From Aliikangiella maris (GTDB taxonomy: Bacteria; Pseudomonadota; Gammaproteobacteria; Enterobacterales; Kangiellaceae): a stretch of 64,000 nucleotides of DNA. Position 1 is the first letter of the stretch. Every line of letters begins with the position of its first letter. Shown in pieces: positions 8,304-17,568 of the stretch. The notes beneath the pieces are model-generated. The model did not search any database, was not told the DNA's origin, and saw nothing but the letters and a program-made list of their open reading frames with translations. Where the stretch lies: contig NZ_JBFDAH010000016.1 of assembly GCF_040719265.1 (NCBI RefSeq), positions 1 through 64,000 of the forward strand, in the 5' to 3' direction. Made by a program: the position numbers and the translations under genes.

Positions 8304-8924
8304 GTGCGCATTCTTTCTTCTCTCGATTATATTATTATGCCTTGGAAAAACGGAGGTGGAGAAACCTGTCAACTTGCCGTGTCGGACCAATGTAATGTTG
8401 ACGACCAGTTACCTTAATGGCGATTATCTATTGCTACTGTGACTCAAGATGGGCCTTTTTCGTTATTTGAACATTATCAACGTTGCATTATGCTACTTGA
8501 GGGTACTGGAATGCGATTACGGTTTAATCAGCAGGAATGGATTACTGTAAATACACCGCTACAGAGACAACTTTTTTCTGGCCAATGGCAGACAGACTGC
8601 AAATTGGTTAATGGAACAATTAGAGACTTTAATTTAATGGTCGATCAACGAGTTGCCGACTTTAAGGTTGATGTATTTACTCTTAATAATCAAAACTTAT
8701 CATGGCCAGAGTTTTTTACTAGCGAAGATCACTTACAATACATCGACTTGGCTTATGTTATATCTGGTGAGTGTGAACTCGAATATAAAACACCAACTGG
8801 TGAAAGCAAAATGAAAAAGCTTTCTGCTGAACACACGTTAGTTAATAAAATTTTTCAACTGAAGTCGGTTCAGAGCTTTGATAGTAATACAAAAATATTT
8901 ATTGCTCGAATTTTAATTAAATAA
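8304..8924 (+). pseudogene. hutD: HutD family protein with one in-frame stop
   Basis: From GTG at 8304 the frame reads MRILSSLDYIIMPWKNGGGE, the diagnostic HutD start. It continues in the same frame after a single TAA at 8415-8417 (codon 38) into WRLSIATVTQDGPFSLFEHY and MLLEGTGMRLRF, also typical HutD. The family has a residue, not a stop, at this position (usually L/F-W-R-I/L-S), so one base change has interrupted a gene of about 206 codons. HutD is a cupin linked to histidine utilisation (hut) operons, of unclear function. No hut genes are nearby. The part after the stop could be made from a later start, but it would lack the conserved N-terminus. Confidence 0.8.
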
Positions 8925-9133
8925 ATGAATTACTCAACCATTTGGTCTTGGCGATGCTCATCGTTGTTATCAAAAAAATTATCTTCGTTACACAAAAAAT
9001 TACGTTTAATAGTGCAGGCAATGTCGTTAAATAGGTTAAATTGAGAATATTTCTACTCAGTTTCCTATTCAGTTTGCAATAAAATATGAATGACTTAGTT
9101 AAACAATCTAACAGTCTTAAATAGGGAGTAGTT

Positions 9134-10018
9134 ATGAAACATACTGGTATCTTAGTTATTTTAGTGTTGTCTATATTTTTGATAAGTAATAATAGTTATT
9201 GTAAAGGGGAACTGTCCGCTTCTAAAGGTCCCTACCTTGGTCAAATGTTACCTGGTTCTATCCCCGAAATTTTTGCCCCCAATATTGTGAATACAAAAGC
9301 TAATCGTGAGGTTGAGGGTATGTTTGGGGCAGATATGAATACCTTTTATTTTATCCGAAGACCTCTTGGTAAAAAATCTAAAGAAAATGCCCTGACTGTA
9401 TTTCAATATAAAGATAAGCAATGGCAAGAATCGATTGTTAAGCGAGATGTTAGTGAACCATCTGTTTCTCCTGATGGAAAAACTATCTATTTTAAAAATA
9501 AATATATAGAATTTACCGAAACAGGCTGGTCTGACTTAAAAAGCTTGGGTGTACCTTTTAACGATATTGATATTATGCGGCTTTCAGCCTCTACTAATGG
9601 TACTTTATATTTTGATACTTTTACCAAGAAACTAGATATCCCATTACGGTACTCTCGATTAATCGATGGTAAATACGAACAACCTAAGTCACTTGGCTCG
9701 CAGTTTGCTATTGGACATTATAATGCTCATCCCTTTATTGCACCCGATGAATCTTATATTATTTGGGATAGTCGAAGAGAAGGCGGTTATGGATCATCAG
9801 ATCTCTATATTAGTTTTCGTCAGGCTGATGGTTCATGGGGACCAGCTTTCAATATGGGTGATAAGATAAATACGGCTAGTGCAGAAAATTATCCGAGTGT
9901 ATCGCCCGATGGAAAAGTTCTCTTTTTTGATCGACGAGGGAAAACACCTAATGGTGAAGCGACTGTTGATATTTACTGGGTAAATACACAGGTGATAAAG
10001 AAACTTAAGTCAAAATAA
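9134..10018 (+). CDS. Secreted PD40 (WD40-like beta-propeller) protein
   Basis: A 294-residue exported protein: a hydrophobic leader at residues 4-22, then a beta-propeller made of PD40-type blades (SEPSVSPDGKTIYF, HPFIAPDESYIIWDSRR, NYPSVSPDGKVLFFDRRG). These repeats are the same kind found in TolB and in OmpA-linked PD40 proteins. No catalytic domain is seen. It is probably periplasmic or surface exposed and binds a protein or polysaccharide partner. A good ribosome site (GGGAG, 8 bases before the ATG) supports the start. It is monocistronic. Confidence 0.8.
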   Translation: MKHTGILVILVLSIFLISNNSYCKGELSASKGPYLGQMLPGSIPEIFAPNIVNTKANREVEGMFGADMNTFYFIRRPLGKKSKENALTVFQYKDKQWQESIVKRDVSEPSVSPDGKTIYFKNKYIEFTETGWSDLKSLGVPFNDIDIMRLSASTNGTLYFDTFTKKLDIPLRYSRLIDGKYEQPKSLGSQFAIGHYNAHPFIAPDESYIIWDSRREGGYGSSDLYISFRQADGSWGPAFNMGDKINTASAENYPSVSPDGKVLFFDRRGKTPNGEATVDIYWVNTQVIKKLKSK

Positions 10019-10133
10019 TAGCAGACTTATTTTCACGTAGTTAACTGGGGCATATGGCTAATGTCATCATGCATTTGAAATTTAGCCGAGAAAAGCAACA
10101 AAAAAATTGTAATCTACTCTAGCCCCAATCTTT

Positions 10134-10496
10134 TTATTCACCTATTTTAAACTCAAGTGTATAGACCATGTCGGTTTGCTTAACCGGATGACCATTTTTT
10201 ACAGCCGGCTTAAAAGTCCATCTGCTTATTGCATAAGTCGCCGCAGCATCGAACATACCTTCTGGTACCGATTCAACAATTCTAAGATTCTCAACAGCAC
10301 CAGCTGGTGATACATCAAATAAAAATCGAACGTAACCACTAATACTGTTGATAGCTGCTTGCATTGGAAAACGAGGTTCTACAACTTTTAATGGAATGGC
10401 CTCTTTTGAAATCAGTCGTTTGCTTTTAGTTAAATCAGTATGTGGCGTTGCACATGATGATAATATTACTACAAATATAATAATTAAAAGCTTCAT
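10134..10496 (-). CDS. TonB C-terminal domain lipoprotein
   Basis: The ATG at 10496, preceded by AAGGA, gives a 120-residue product starting MKLLIIIFVVILSSCA, a lipoprotein signal with a lipobox (LSSC). The rest is one TonB C-terminal-like domain: PRFPMQAAINSISGYVRFLF, then WTFKPAVKNGHPVKQ. Unlike a real TonB it has no transmembrane anchor plus proline-rich spanner, so it is more likely a lipid-anchored periplasmic protein of the energy transducer TonB superfamily with an unknown partner. A longer frame back to 10526 adds residues with no signal-peptide logic. Confidence 0.75.
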   Translation of the reverse strand: MKLLIIIFVVILSSCATPHTDLTKSKRLISKEAIPLKVVEPRFPMQAAINSISGYVRFLFDVSPAGAVENLRIVESVPEGMFDAAATYAISRWTFKPAVKNGHPVKQTDMVYTLEFKIGE

Positions 10497-10542
10497 CTTG
10501 TTCCTTACTATTAATAGCGTTAACATAGAAAAAATGCTTTTT

Positions 10543-10878
10543 CTAAGCTTTTTTTACAAAAGCTGCTGTGAGCATCATTTCACCTGCACCATCTAATTTG
10601 CAGTCGAGCTGGTGATCTTTGCCATCAACGATTCGCTTGATTAATGCTTTTGTGCCAATTTTTAAAACAAGTGAACTGCCTTTCACTTTTAAGTCTTTTA
10701 TCAGGGTTACTCGGTCGCCCTCTGACAGTAAAGTGCCATTTGCATCTTTTACATTAATGGCTTCTTCTTGGGCAATCTCATCGGGATTCCACTCAAAAGC
10801 ACATTCGGGACAAACCAGGTTAGACTGGTCTTGATACACATATTCAGACTGGCATTTGGGGCAAGGAGGTAATGACAT
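10543..10878 (-). CDS. yjdM: PhnA/YjdM family zinc-ribbon protein
   Basis: The start at 10878 gives MSLPPCPKCQSEYVYQDQ, the conserved N-terminus; the upstream extension in the open frame is spurious. A four-cysteine zinc ribbon (CPKC, then CPEC around residues 6-26) is followed by the C-terminal SH3-like PhnA domain (EGDRVTLIKDLKVKGSS). The product is 111 residues, the usual family length. Despite its old name (alkylphosphonate uptake) the family's function is unsettled. It lies just upstream of, and in the same orientation as, the TonB-domain lipoprotein gene, 46 bases apart. Confidence 0.88.
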   Translation of the reverse strand: MSLPPCPKCQSEYVYQDQSNLVCPECAFEWNPDEIAQEEAINVKDANGTLLSEGDRVTLIKDLKVKGSSLVLKIGTKALIKRIVDGKDHQLDCKLDGAGEMMLTAAFVKKA

Positions 10879-11117
10879 AAGCACTCTATTTTGCAATTTG
10901 TAATGTGGCGTATAATAAAGCACTCGAGCTTAATTTGCGAGAATTGTGGTATTTTTTAGTCTTTTACCGATATTTGCGAATGATTTATATTGTGTTCGAT
11001 ACCAGAAGATTTGAAAGTAATTTAGGTATTTGCCGCTTTGGTGGGCAAAATATTATTTCAAGTATATGATGAAGCATTCCCCTAAAATCTTTCGAATAAT
11101 TAAATTGATTAAATTAG

Positions 11118-11675
11118 CTAATCTTTGTATTCGACTTTTGTATCACATGCATCTGCAATACTCGCAGCAATCTCCTTAATATACGAACTATCACTACTCT
11201 CAGCGATAAAAAATTTTTTCATACCAGAGTAAATAATAGTTAACATGTAACTATCACTATCTTCACTGTTATATATTCGTCGAATCTGTATATTTTCTAC
11301 TTGATGATAATGGCAGACTTCCTTTCCATTGTGGTAAATTTTTTTTCTTGTAGAGTTGAATGTATATTCGTTGCCAGAAATTATTGTATTAACGTTTAAC
11401 AATATTCGTTTTGCAAAAAATAGTGGAGCTATGAAAAAAACAATTAGCATCTTTTGCTCACTGACTTTAGTGATGATATCTTGCTTAATTGTATTAAAAG
11501 AAGAAAAATCGTCAATTAATGCGGTGTACCAAAAACCAAAAAAAGTAGTATAAAAGCATAGCTCTAAAACTGCCTTTATCTTTGAACGAGTAAGTATCAA
11601 TTCTAATCGGTTTCTTTTTTTTATACTAATATGGTTAAACATAAATTTACGTATTTTTCTGTTCGAACATAACAT
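11118..11675 (-). CDS. Hypothetical membrane protein
   Basis: An unrecognised protein of about 185 residues. It has a basic N-terminus, two hydrophobic stretches likely to be membrane helices (around 38-53 and 75-92 from this start), then a soluble beta-rich domain of about 90 residues that could be PH-like. The frame extends to a TTG at 11684, inside a tandem repeat; the ATG at 11675 was chosen, but ATG at 11642 is also possible. None has a strong ribosome site. Confidence 0.5.
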   Translation of the reverse strand: MLCSNRKIRKFMFNHISIKKRNRLELILTRSKIKAVLELCFYTTFFGFWYTALIDDFSSFNTIKQDIITKVSEQKMLIVFFIAPLFFAKRILLNVNTIISGNEYTFNSTRKKIYHNGKEVCHYHQVENIQIRRIYNSEDSDSYMLTIIYSGMKKFFIAESSDSSYIKEIAASIADACDTKVEYKD

Positions 11676-11680
11676 TAGGC

Positions 11681-11737
11681 CCAAAGTGGAGCTATAAACC
11701 TAAAGTGGAGCTATAAACCTAAAGTGGAGCTATAAAG
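11681..11737 (+). repeat. Three tandem 19-base repeats upstream of membrane protein gene
   Basis: The unit CTAAAGTGGAGCTATAAAC is repeated at 11681, 11700 and 11719; the first copy has C for T at base 2 and the last has G at its final base. It sits directly upstream of the minus-strand gene, touching its possible start, so copy number could affect expression. No family name is evident. Confidence 0.85.
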
Positions 11738-11929
11738 AAGTAGAATCTTTGTCCATCCTGCATTATGGCTAAATGTAAAAAAATCATTGCTAGCAAGACA
11801 ATGTTATTGTCTTATTTGATTTTTGTCACTTTTAATTCTAAAGTCGATTGTGATTAAATGCTAACTACTTTAGTGTATTCAAACATAATATGTTATAAAA
11901 AAATGTGTCAGTAAAGAAAACGTCTCAAT

Positions 11930-12262
11930 TTAATTTTCTCTAGGAAAATACAAGTAAGTTACCTCACAAGTCCCATTTTGATTACCATTGTAACCAACTC
12001 GAATTGCCTTATCGGCCATCTTAGCTGCCAACAACATACTGACCCATTGATTGCCGTAATCAGTGTTGGTTAAAAAAGTGAAATCCCAGCCATTTGTTGG
12101 ATTGCATCCTGGTTTATTATCGCTATTACCTTGCTTTAGATTTAGTTGCGCAGTATGTTGGTTGTTAACATAAAATTCTTGAACATTTCCTAAAAACTCG
12201 GCTGCATTAACCGTATTGATACTCACATATGCGATTAGAATATAGAAGCACTTCTTAAACAT
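11930..12262 (-). CDS. Small secreted protein with two cysteines
   Basis: A 110-residue protein with a clear signal peptide (MFKKCFYILIAYVSINTVNA, cleavage after NAA). The mature part of about 90 residues has two cysteines (CNPTNGW and GTCEVTY) that likely form a disulfide, plus the pattern WVSMLLAAKMADKAIRVGY. Similar small secreted proteins occur in marine Vibrio- and Shewanella-like bacteria, and some resemble the B subunit fold of SubAB-like toxins; this is a memory-based suggestion only. It is a single gene. Confidence 0.6.
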   Translation of the reverse strand: MFKKCFYILIAYVSINTVNAAEFLGNVQEFYVNNQHTAQLNLKQGNSDNKPGCNPTNGWDFTFLTNTDYGNQWVSMLLAAKMADKAIRVGYNGNQNGTCEVTYLYFPREN

Positions 12263-12356
12263 ATTTTTTCCTAATTAATATAGTGTTTTTTTAATATGAG
12301 AAAGTATTTTAGCTGAATTAATGTATTAATGCTTCTTATTATTCACTACTATTTTT

Positions 12357-12871
12357 TCATATATCTTTGCTTTGATAATATACTTGTTCGAGCTTTTTGA
12401 GTTCATAAGAGATCGGATCTGTCGTTGCTAAGCATTCAAATATTTCAACTGGGTTTACTAAACCTATGAAGTTTTCTTTTCTATAGAACTCTAAAATTTT
12501 AATAAAATACTGGATTGATAATACATATTTACCGAGTCTACCTTTAAATAATCTGTTAGAGCTTTTGAGTACTCTTTTTTATCGTGAAAACAATGAGCAG
12601 AATATAAGCGAACAATATAATAATTACTGTCTTGTTCTAAGGCATCAAGAAAACAGCCATGGACTTTTTCTAATTCATGATTATTTTTTGATGTCTTGTA
12701 GTAAACTAAGCCTAAAATATGTAAATCTTCAATTAGAGATTTTATCTCATATTCTAATAATGATTTTTGTTTGTTTTTCGCGATTTCAAAATGGTTAAAT
12801 TTTTTGTAAAGTAACTGTTTATAGTGGGGTATTGTATTTTTGATAAAAGATTTTGTTAATTTTATAATCAA
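12357..12871 (-). pseudogene. Frameshifted hypothetical (TPR-like) gene
   Basis: The open frame from 12871 gives 126 residues of a helical protein with a TPR-like stretch (ALEQDSNYYIVRLYSAHCF, DKKEYSKALTDYL) and stops at 12491. A neighbouring frame continues straight on with coding-like sequence (FIKILEFYRKENFIGLVNPV, then ISYELKKLEQVYYQ) to a stop at 12357. The two parts are joined by a shift of one base near 12500-12520. Either an indel has broken the gene or the sequence contains an error. The family is not recognised. Confidence 0.5.
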
Positions 12872-12892
12872 AGTAAGTCTGTTAAAACAGAC

Positions 12893-13435
12893 TTACTGAA
12901 ATAATGGGTAAAGTGATTCAATGATTTTAATTTTATGCTCATCACCTTCTTTAAAGCGTAAAATAGAACCGCCCCAAACAATGTCGGGATGATCAACTAC
13001 TTGATTGATCAAAATATTGATATACGGAAATGTGATTAGTTTTACCGCATCTTTAACTGCCAGCCAACGAACTTCTTCAATAATTTCTGGCTTTTTAACT
13101 AACTTTCCATCGCTATTGACCGAGAAAAAATGTCTCAGTGAAAGACTATTGTCATGTTGATTTTTAACAGTAAAAATTTCGCGTAATACCGGTTGAGAAA
13201 TCGTTAAGCCGTATTCCGCTGCGAGGTGCTGCATACCTTCATTGATAAGTTGCGTATTATCTTGATACCAGCTGGGTGTTATCCAAAAATCGGTATCTTT
13301 AATTTTAACCACCATAAGCTCACTTTTACTATTAAAAATTAGCAGTCGATGAAAGGTACTGATTTTTTCTGCACTTTGTGATGGTAGTGGGAATAAAAAA
13401 ATGCCAATAATCAATATCAATAGCTTGCCATTCAT
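12893..13435 (-). CDS. Exported Nudix-fold-like protein
   Basis: A 180-residue protein with a signal peptide (residues 1-21, ending PSQSA). The rest resembles a Nudix fold (FHRLLIFNSKSELMVVKIKD, then EEVRWLAVKDAVKL near the C-terminus). The Nudix box itself is degenerate: the central helix (INEGMQHLAAEYGL) lacks the REUXEE residues, so hydrolase activity is doubtful. A strong ribosome site (AAGAGG four bases before ATG) supports the start. A periplasmic location is unusual for Nudix enzymes, which normally act in the cytoplasm. Confidence 0.6.
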   Translation of the reverse strand: MNGKLLILIIGIFLFPLPSQSAEKISTFHRLLIFNSKSELMVVKIKDTDFWITPSWYQDNTQLINEGMQHLAAEYGLTISQPVLREIFTVKNQHDNSLSLRHFFSVNSDGKLVKKPEIIEEVRWLAVKDAVKLITFPYINILINQVVDHPDIVWGGSILRFKEGDEHKIKIIESLYPLFQ

Positions 13436-14451
13436 AAAACCTCTTTTTGAGAATGTTAATGTTTAAATTTATTCGAAATTAAATTGAGTTATTCAATTTA
13501 AGTTATCTTTATATTGTGCTCATAAAGCGTTGCCAAATTATTTGAAATGCTATTATGGTTTCAATATGTATTGTTAAATAAGCGTTAATGCGACAAAAAT
13601 TTGCTGATAAAATGAGTATAAATTAAAAATTAAAAGACTAAAAATTAAAAAAAGTTAGAAAATAAGTTGGGCTGAGTAGTTAGGTGCTCATATTTTTGAT
13701 TGGTAGTTCACTTACCGATCGAATAGTTGGTGGGAACGAATAGTTAAATTTACAATGGTTAAGAATTAGCTTGATTTAATGCTATTTAAGGTGTTTTTTA
13801 AATAACAAAATAATTGAGTGGATGAGTAGTTGGAAAATAGAATTGCTTGAAAGTTAAAGCAACTTTCTTGGCGAGATAAAATGAATTATAGGTTTAGTTT
13901 TATATTTACTGCTAATGTTTATTTTTTAAAAAACGTAACTAATAAAACTTAATTTTGTGACAATTTCACAGTTAATTTTGTGCATGAGAAAAATAATCAA
14001 AGTATGTGATTTTTTAACGCTGAATAATTTTATTTTTAAAATTATCTAATCTATATAAATTTAAAAAAAGACCACTGACACTAAAATTTTAATTGATTGT
14101 TCTATCTAGTTAATAAAAATTTAAGGTAATGATTTGGTTAAATAAATTCGTTATTTCCATTTTGAATTTGACAAAACAAGATAGTTTTAATGAACTCGTT
14201 CTTTTGTGATTGTGTTATCAGTTTTATTTTTATCATCGTCTATGATTTCTCTCGCATTGAATTGATATGTTGAAACGTATTTATCAAAAATCGAAAACAT
14301 ATTTACGAAATGTTGCTTAAGCATTAAGAGTACTCGCTAAATAAAAAATATTTTTTCTGAAAAAACAACAGGGCAATATTTAGGACGACAGGTGTTCTAA
14401 GTATTTTTAAAAACTCAAAACAAAATATACTAATATTGGGAAATTACAATT
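13436..14451. other. 1-kb AT-rich non-coding region upstream of M4 protease
   Basis: About 1,000 bases without a supported gene on either strand, strongly AT-rich. It contains many short homopolymer runs but no convincing hairpin plus T-run and no repeat. It presumably carries the protease promoter and possibly a long leader. Confidence 0.5.
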
Positions 14452-16650
14452 ATGATAAGCAAACGTAAATTTGCACTCAGTACCCTCACCCTCGCTCTGC
14501 TAGGTGCAACTCAAGTAAATGCTGCAGAAAGACAGTATTTACAAGCAAAAACTCAACAGCTAACCACTGTTGCTGCCAGTCAATCATTAACAAGCAATAG
14601 TCAGGTAAGTCAACTGGTTGGTTTAACTACGAATGAATCATTAGAAGTTGTTAAGGTTTATCAAGAAGCTAATGGTGATAAAACGATTCGTTATCAACAA
14701 ACTTATAAAAACATTCCTGTTCTTGGTGATCATGTGATTATTACGCAACGCGCTGATAGTTCATTCAAACATGCACATGGCGCTGTCGTTTCTAACATTG
14801 CGGCTGATTTAAGCAATGTAACTGCAACAATTTCACAATCACAAGCCATTAAATTAGCTAAGCAAAAAAGCTTTCCATCACACGCTGTGGTCAATAACGT
14901 CAATGTCAGTTACGAGAATGAAAATGCTATTTTGGCAATTCAATTAGTTGAAGGTAAAGCTAAACTGGTTTATCAAGTTAGCTATGTACAACATGCCGAT
15001 GAGCCTTCTCGTCCGATCTCAATTATCGATGCACAAACTGGTGAACTGTTAAGCAGCTACGATAATTTGCAAACTGCTGAAGTTGGTACAGGCCCTGGCG
15101 GAAATCAAAAAACGGGTCGTTATGAATATGGTGTTGACTTTGGCAAATTGGACGTTGCGCAAAGTGGAAATACTTGTACCATGAATAATACCAACGTTAA
15201 AACTGTTAATTTAAATCATGGTAGTAGTGGTTCGACTGCTTATAGTTTTACTTGCCCAGAAAATACACACAAAGAAATTAACGGTGCTTATTCACCATTA
15301 AATGATGCACACTTTTTTGGTGGTGTTGTTTTCAATATGTTTAACGATTGGTTAAACACGGCTCCGCTAACTTTTCAATTAACCATGCGCGTTCATTACA
15401 GAAGCAACTATGAGAATGCTTTCTGGGATGGCTCTGCTATGACATTTGGTGATGGATATAATACTTTTTATCCTTTAGTTAGCCTTGATGTTTCTGCACA
15501 CGAAGTTAGCCACGGATTTACTGAGCAAAATTCTGGTCTGGTTTATCAAAATAAATCGGGTGGTTTAAACGAAGCGTTTTCTGATATGTCAGGTGAAGCC
15601 GCTGAGTTTTATAACAAAGGATCGAATGACTGGTTAGTCGGTGCTGATATCTTTAAAGGTAACGGTGCACTTCGTTATATGAATGATCCAACCAAAGATG
15701 GTAGATCAATTGGTCATCAATCGGATTACTCTTCAGGAATGGATGTTCACTATAGCTCTGGTGTTTATAACAAAGCCTTCTACCTGTTAGCGACTACGAC
15801 TGGGTGGGATACCAAAAAAGCTTTCTTGGTTTATGCCAAAGCAAACCAAAAATATTGGACTGCTAATACTGATTGGGATCAAGCTGGTAATGGTGTTTTA
15901 GATGCGGCTTGTGATTTAGGTTATGACTTAGATGCGGTTCAGTCTTCACTGCAAGCGGTTGGTGTTAATTCAAGTGCCAGCTCTGAAGGTTGTGGTACAC
16001 CACCGCCACCGCCATTTGTATTACAAAATGGTGTACCCGAATCTAATTTATCAGCAAATACTGGTGGTGAAATTCGTTACACAATGGATGTTCCTCAAGG
16101 TGCAACCAATATCAAATTTGAAACAAGTGGTGGTACAGGTGATGCTGATCTCTATGTTAAGTTTGGTTCTGAGCCTACCGATACCGATTACGATTGTCGT
16201 CCTTATAAAAGTGGAAACAGCGAAACTTGTACCGGTACAAGTACGGGCGGTAAATACTATGTACGCTTAAAAGCTTACTCTTCGTTCTCTAATGTTACTT
16301 TAGTGGGGAGCTATTCTGAAGACGGAACAGGCACTGATCCAATTGACAGAACTGAAACCGTTTCTGTTGCACGTAACAACTGGCAACGTTTTACTCAAGT
16401 ATTACCAGCTGGTTATTCAGATTTGACTGTTTCTATTTCAGGTGGAACAGGCGATGCTGATTTATATGTGACTAAAGGTGCACAATCAACTTTAACACAA
16501 TATGATTGCCGTCCTTACAAAAATGGAAATGTTGAAAACTGTAGTTTCCAAAATCCAGCAGCTGATACTTGGTATATCGATATTTATGGATACAGTGCAG
16601 CATCGAACGTTACTTTGAATATTAAAGCAACTCCTGCAGTTGCTAACTAA
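14452..16650 (+). CDS. Secreted M4 (thermolysin/vibriolysin) metalloprotease with two PPC domains
   Basis: A 732-residue prepro-protease. A signal peptide (1-24) is followed by an FTP/PepSY propeptide to about residue 205, then the M4 catalytic domain. The zinc site is H350-E351-V352-S353-H354 with E374 in GGLNEAFSD as third ligand; H433 in DVHYSSG is the transition-state histidine. Two C-terminal PPC domains follow (about 525-620 and 632-732, each with GGTGDADLYV and a YDCRPYK-type cysteine pair), usually removed on maturation or used for substrate binding. It probably digests extracellular protein for nutrition after type II secretion. Monocistronic, with a terminator downstream. Confidence 0.95.
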   Translation: MISKRKFALSTLTLALLGATQVNAAERQYLQAKTQQLTTVAASQSLTSNSQVSQLVGLTTNESLEVVKVYQEANGDKTIRYQQTYKNIPVLGDHVIITQRADSSFKHAHGAVVSNIAADLSNVTATISQSQAIKLAKQKSFPSHAVVNNVNVSYENENAILAIQLVEGKAKLVYQVSYVQHADEPSRPISIIDAQTGELLSSYDNLQTAEVGTGPGGNQKTGRYEYGVDFGKLDVAQSGNTCTMNNTNVKTVNLNHGSSGSTAYSFTCPENTHKEINGAYSPLNDAHFFGGVVFNMFNDWLNTAPLTFQLTMRVHYRSNYENAFWDGSAMTFGDGYNTFYPLVSLDVSAHEVSHGFTEQNSGLVYQNKSGGLNEAFSDMSGEAAEFYNKGSNDWLVGADIFKGNGALRYMNDPTKDGRSIGHQSDYSSGMDVHYSSGVYNKAFYLLATTTGWDTKKAFLVYAKANQKYWTANTDWDQAGNGVLDAACDLGYDLDAVQSSLQAVGVNSSASSEGCGTPPPPPFVLQNGVPESNLSANTGGEIRYTMDVPQGATNIKFETSGGTGDADLYVKFGSEPTDTDYDCRPYKSGNSETCTGTSTGGKYYVRLKAYSSFSNVTLVGSYSEDGTGTDPIDRTETVSVARNNWQRFTQVLPAGYSDLTVSISGGTGDADLYVTKGAQSTLTQYDCRPYKNGNVENCSFQNPAADTWYIDIYGYSAASNVTLNIKATPAVAN

Positions 16651-16668
16651 TCATTCACTGAGTAATTT

Positions 16669-16700
16669 GGACAGAGCCTTACTGGCTCTGTCTTCTCTAT
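16669..16700 (+). terminator. Rho-independent terminator after M4 protease
   Basis: GACAGAGCC (16670-16678) pairs perfectly with GGCTCTGTC (16684-16692) across a five-base loop. A moderately T-rich tail (TTCTCTATT) follows. Confidence 0.75.
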
Positions 16701-16816
16701 TATTCATCTCATAATTATTGATCCCATAATTTCCGTGTAACATCTCAATTAATAAAATTGGCAGCACTTTTCTCTGGCGGTAGAATTGGGCAATGAAGTT
16801 AACAGAGGAAATTAAA

Positions 16817-17185
16817 TTGTTATCACACTCAATGTTAGGCACAAATGATATTGACCGTGCCAAAAATTTTTACGAGCAAATTTTTAGTCTGATTCAAGGA
16901 TCTCAATTATACCGATCTGAACGAATGGTATTTTGGGAGTTTGAACAGAGTGAAGGAAAATTTGCGATTGCCAAACCTTTTGATGATAAACCCGCAACCG
17001 CAGGTAATGGAACGATGGTTGCGCTTAAGTTAAAAAGTCCCGAATTGGTTTCACAGGTTTATGCTAAAGCCATAGAAATTGGTGCAACATGTGAAGGTGG
17101 GCCTGGAAAACGGGGCGACGGTGAATTTTTTGCGGCCTATTTTCGCGATCTTGATCAAAATAAAATTGCAATTTTTTGCCAGTAA
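16817..17185 (+). CDS. VOC (glyoxalase-like) family protein
   Basis: A small vicinal-oxygen-chelate protein: HSMLGTNDIDRAKNFYEQIF at the start, GNGTMVALKLKSPELV in the middle and YFRDLDQNKIAIF at the end. Likely metal ligands are H near the start and D/E residues of the second half. The TTG at 16817 is preferred because AGAGGA lies seven bases before it and the VOC fold starts there; an ATG at 16793 extends it by eight residues. The product is about 122 residues. Substrate unknown: the family includes glyoxalases, dioxygenases and resistance proteins. Confidence 0.8.
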   Translation: MLSHSMLGTNDIDRAKNFYEQIFSLIQGSQLYRSERMVFWEFEQSEGKFAIAKPFDDKPATAGNGTMVALKLKSPELVSQVYAKAIEIGATCEGGPGKRGDGEFFAAYFRDLDQNKIAIFCQ

Positions 17186-17490
17186 TAAATCATACTATTG
17201 CCAGTTAATCGCAATCACACTATTTATTACTTAACTCTCAGCCTGTTGGCAAAGTCTCATCATTGCGGTTGGCAGAAGTTTTACTATGGCAAACCGTTAT
17301 TTTGGATTTTTACTATTTTTGAGATTGAATTTTAATCAATCTCAAATATCTCCTTAAAATTATTATTGAATTATAGTTGATTAATAAAAATACATAATTC
17401 AGTTTTTGCATCTATCTCATTGTATTATAAAGAAAAAACATAATTACCATCATTTATTTTTATTAACAACAACAAAAATATAGAAATTTA
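17186..17490. other. AT-rich leader upstream of TonB-dependent receptor
   Basis: Together with the operator pair this stretch separates the VOC gene and the receptor by 383 bases. No small ORF with a ribosome site and no hairpin terminator for the VOC gene were found. Weak sigma-70-like boxes (TTGCAT near 17406 and TATAAA near 17426) have poor spacing. Confidence 0.3.
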
Positions 17491-17520
17491 TTGTATACAA
17501 AAAAAGGTTATTGTGTACAA
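17491..17520 (+). promoter_or_regulatory. Paired palindromic operator (TTGTRTACAA x2)
   Basis: TTGTATACAA (17491-17500) and TTGTGTACAA (17511-17520) are near-perfect 10-base palindromes exactly 20 bases apart, on the same face of the helix, ending 48 bases before the receptor ATG. The shape suits a dimeric repressor or activator (GntR-, LacI- or MarR-like) binding cooperatively. No cognate regulator gene is adjacent. Confidence 0.6.
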
Positions 17521-17568
17521 TGATTGTCCTACTATGAGATAAAAACAAATATTCACTAAGGGGACAAA

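Noticed and set aside
16651..16863. 70-codon minus-strand ORF antisense to the VOC gene start
   Set aside because: Covers the protease terminator and the start of a clear VOC protein on the other strand; no features of its own.
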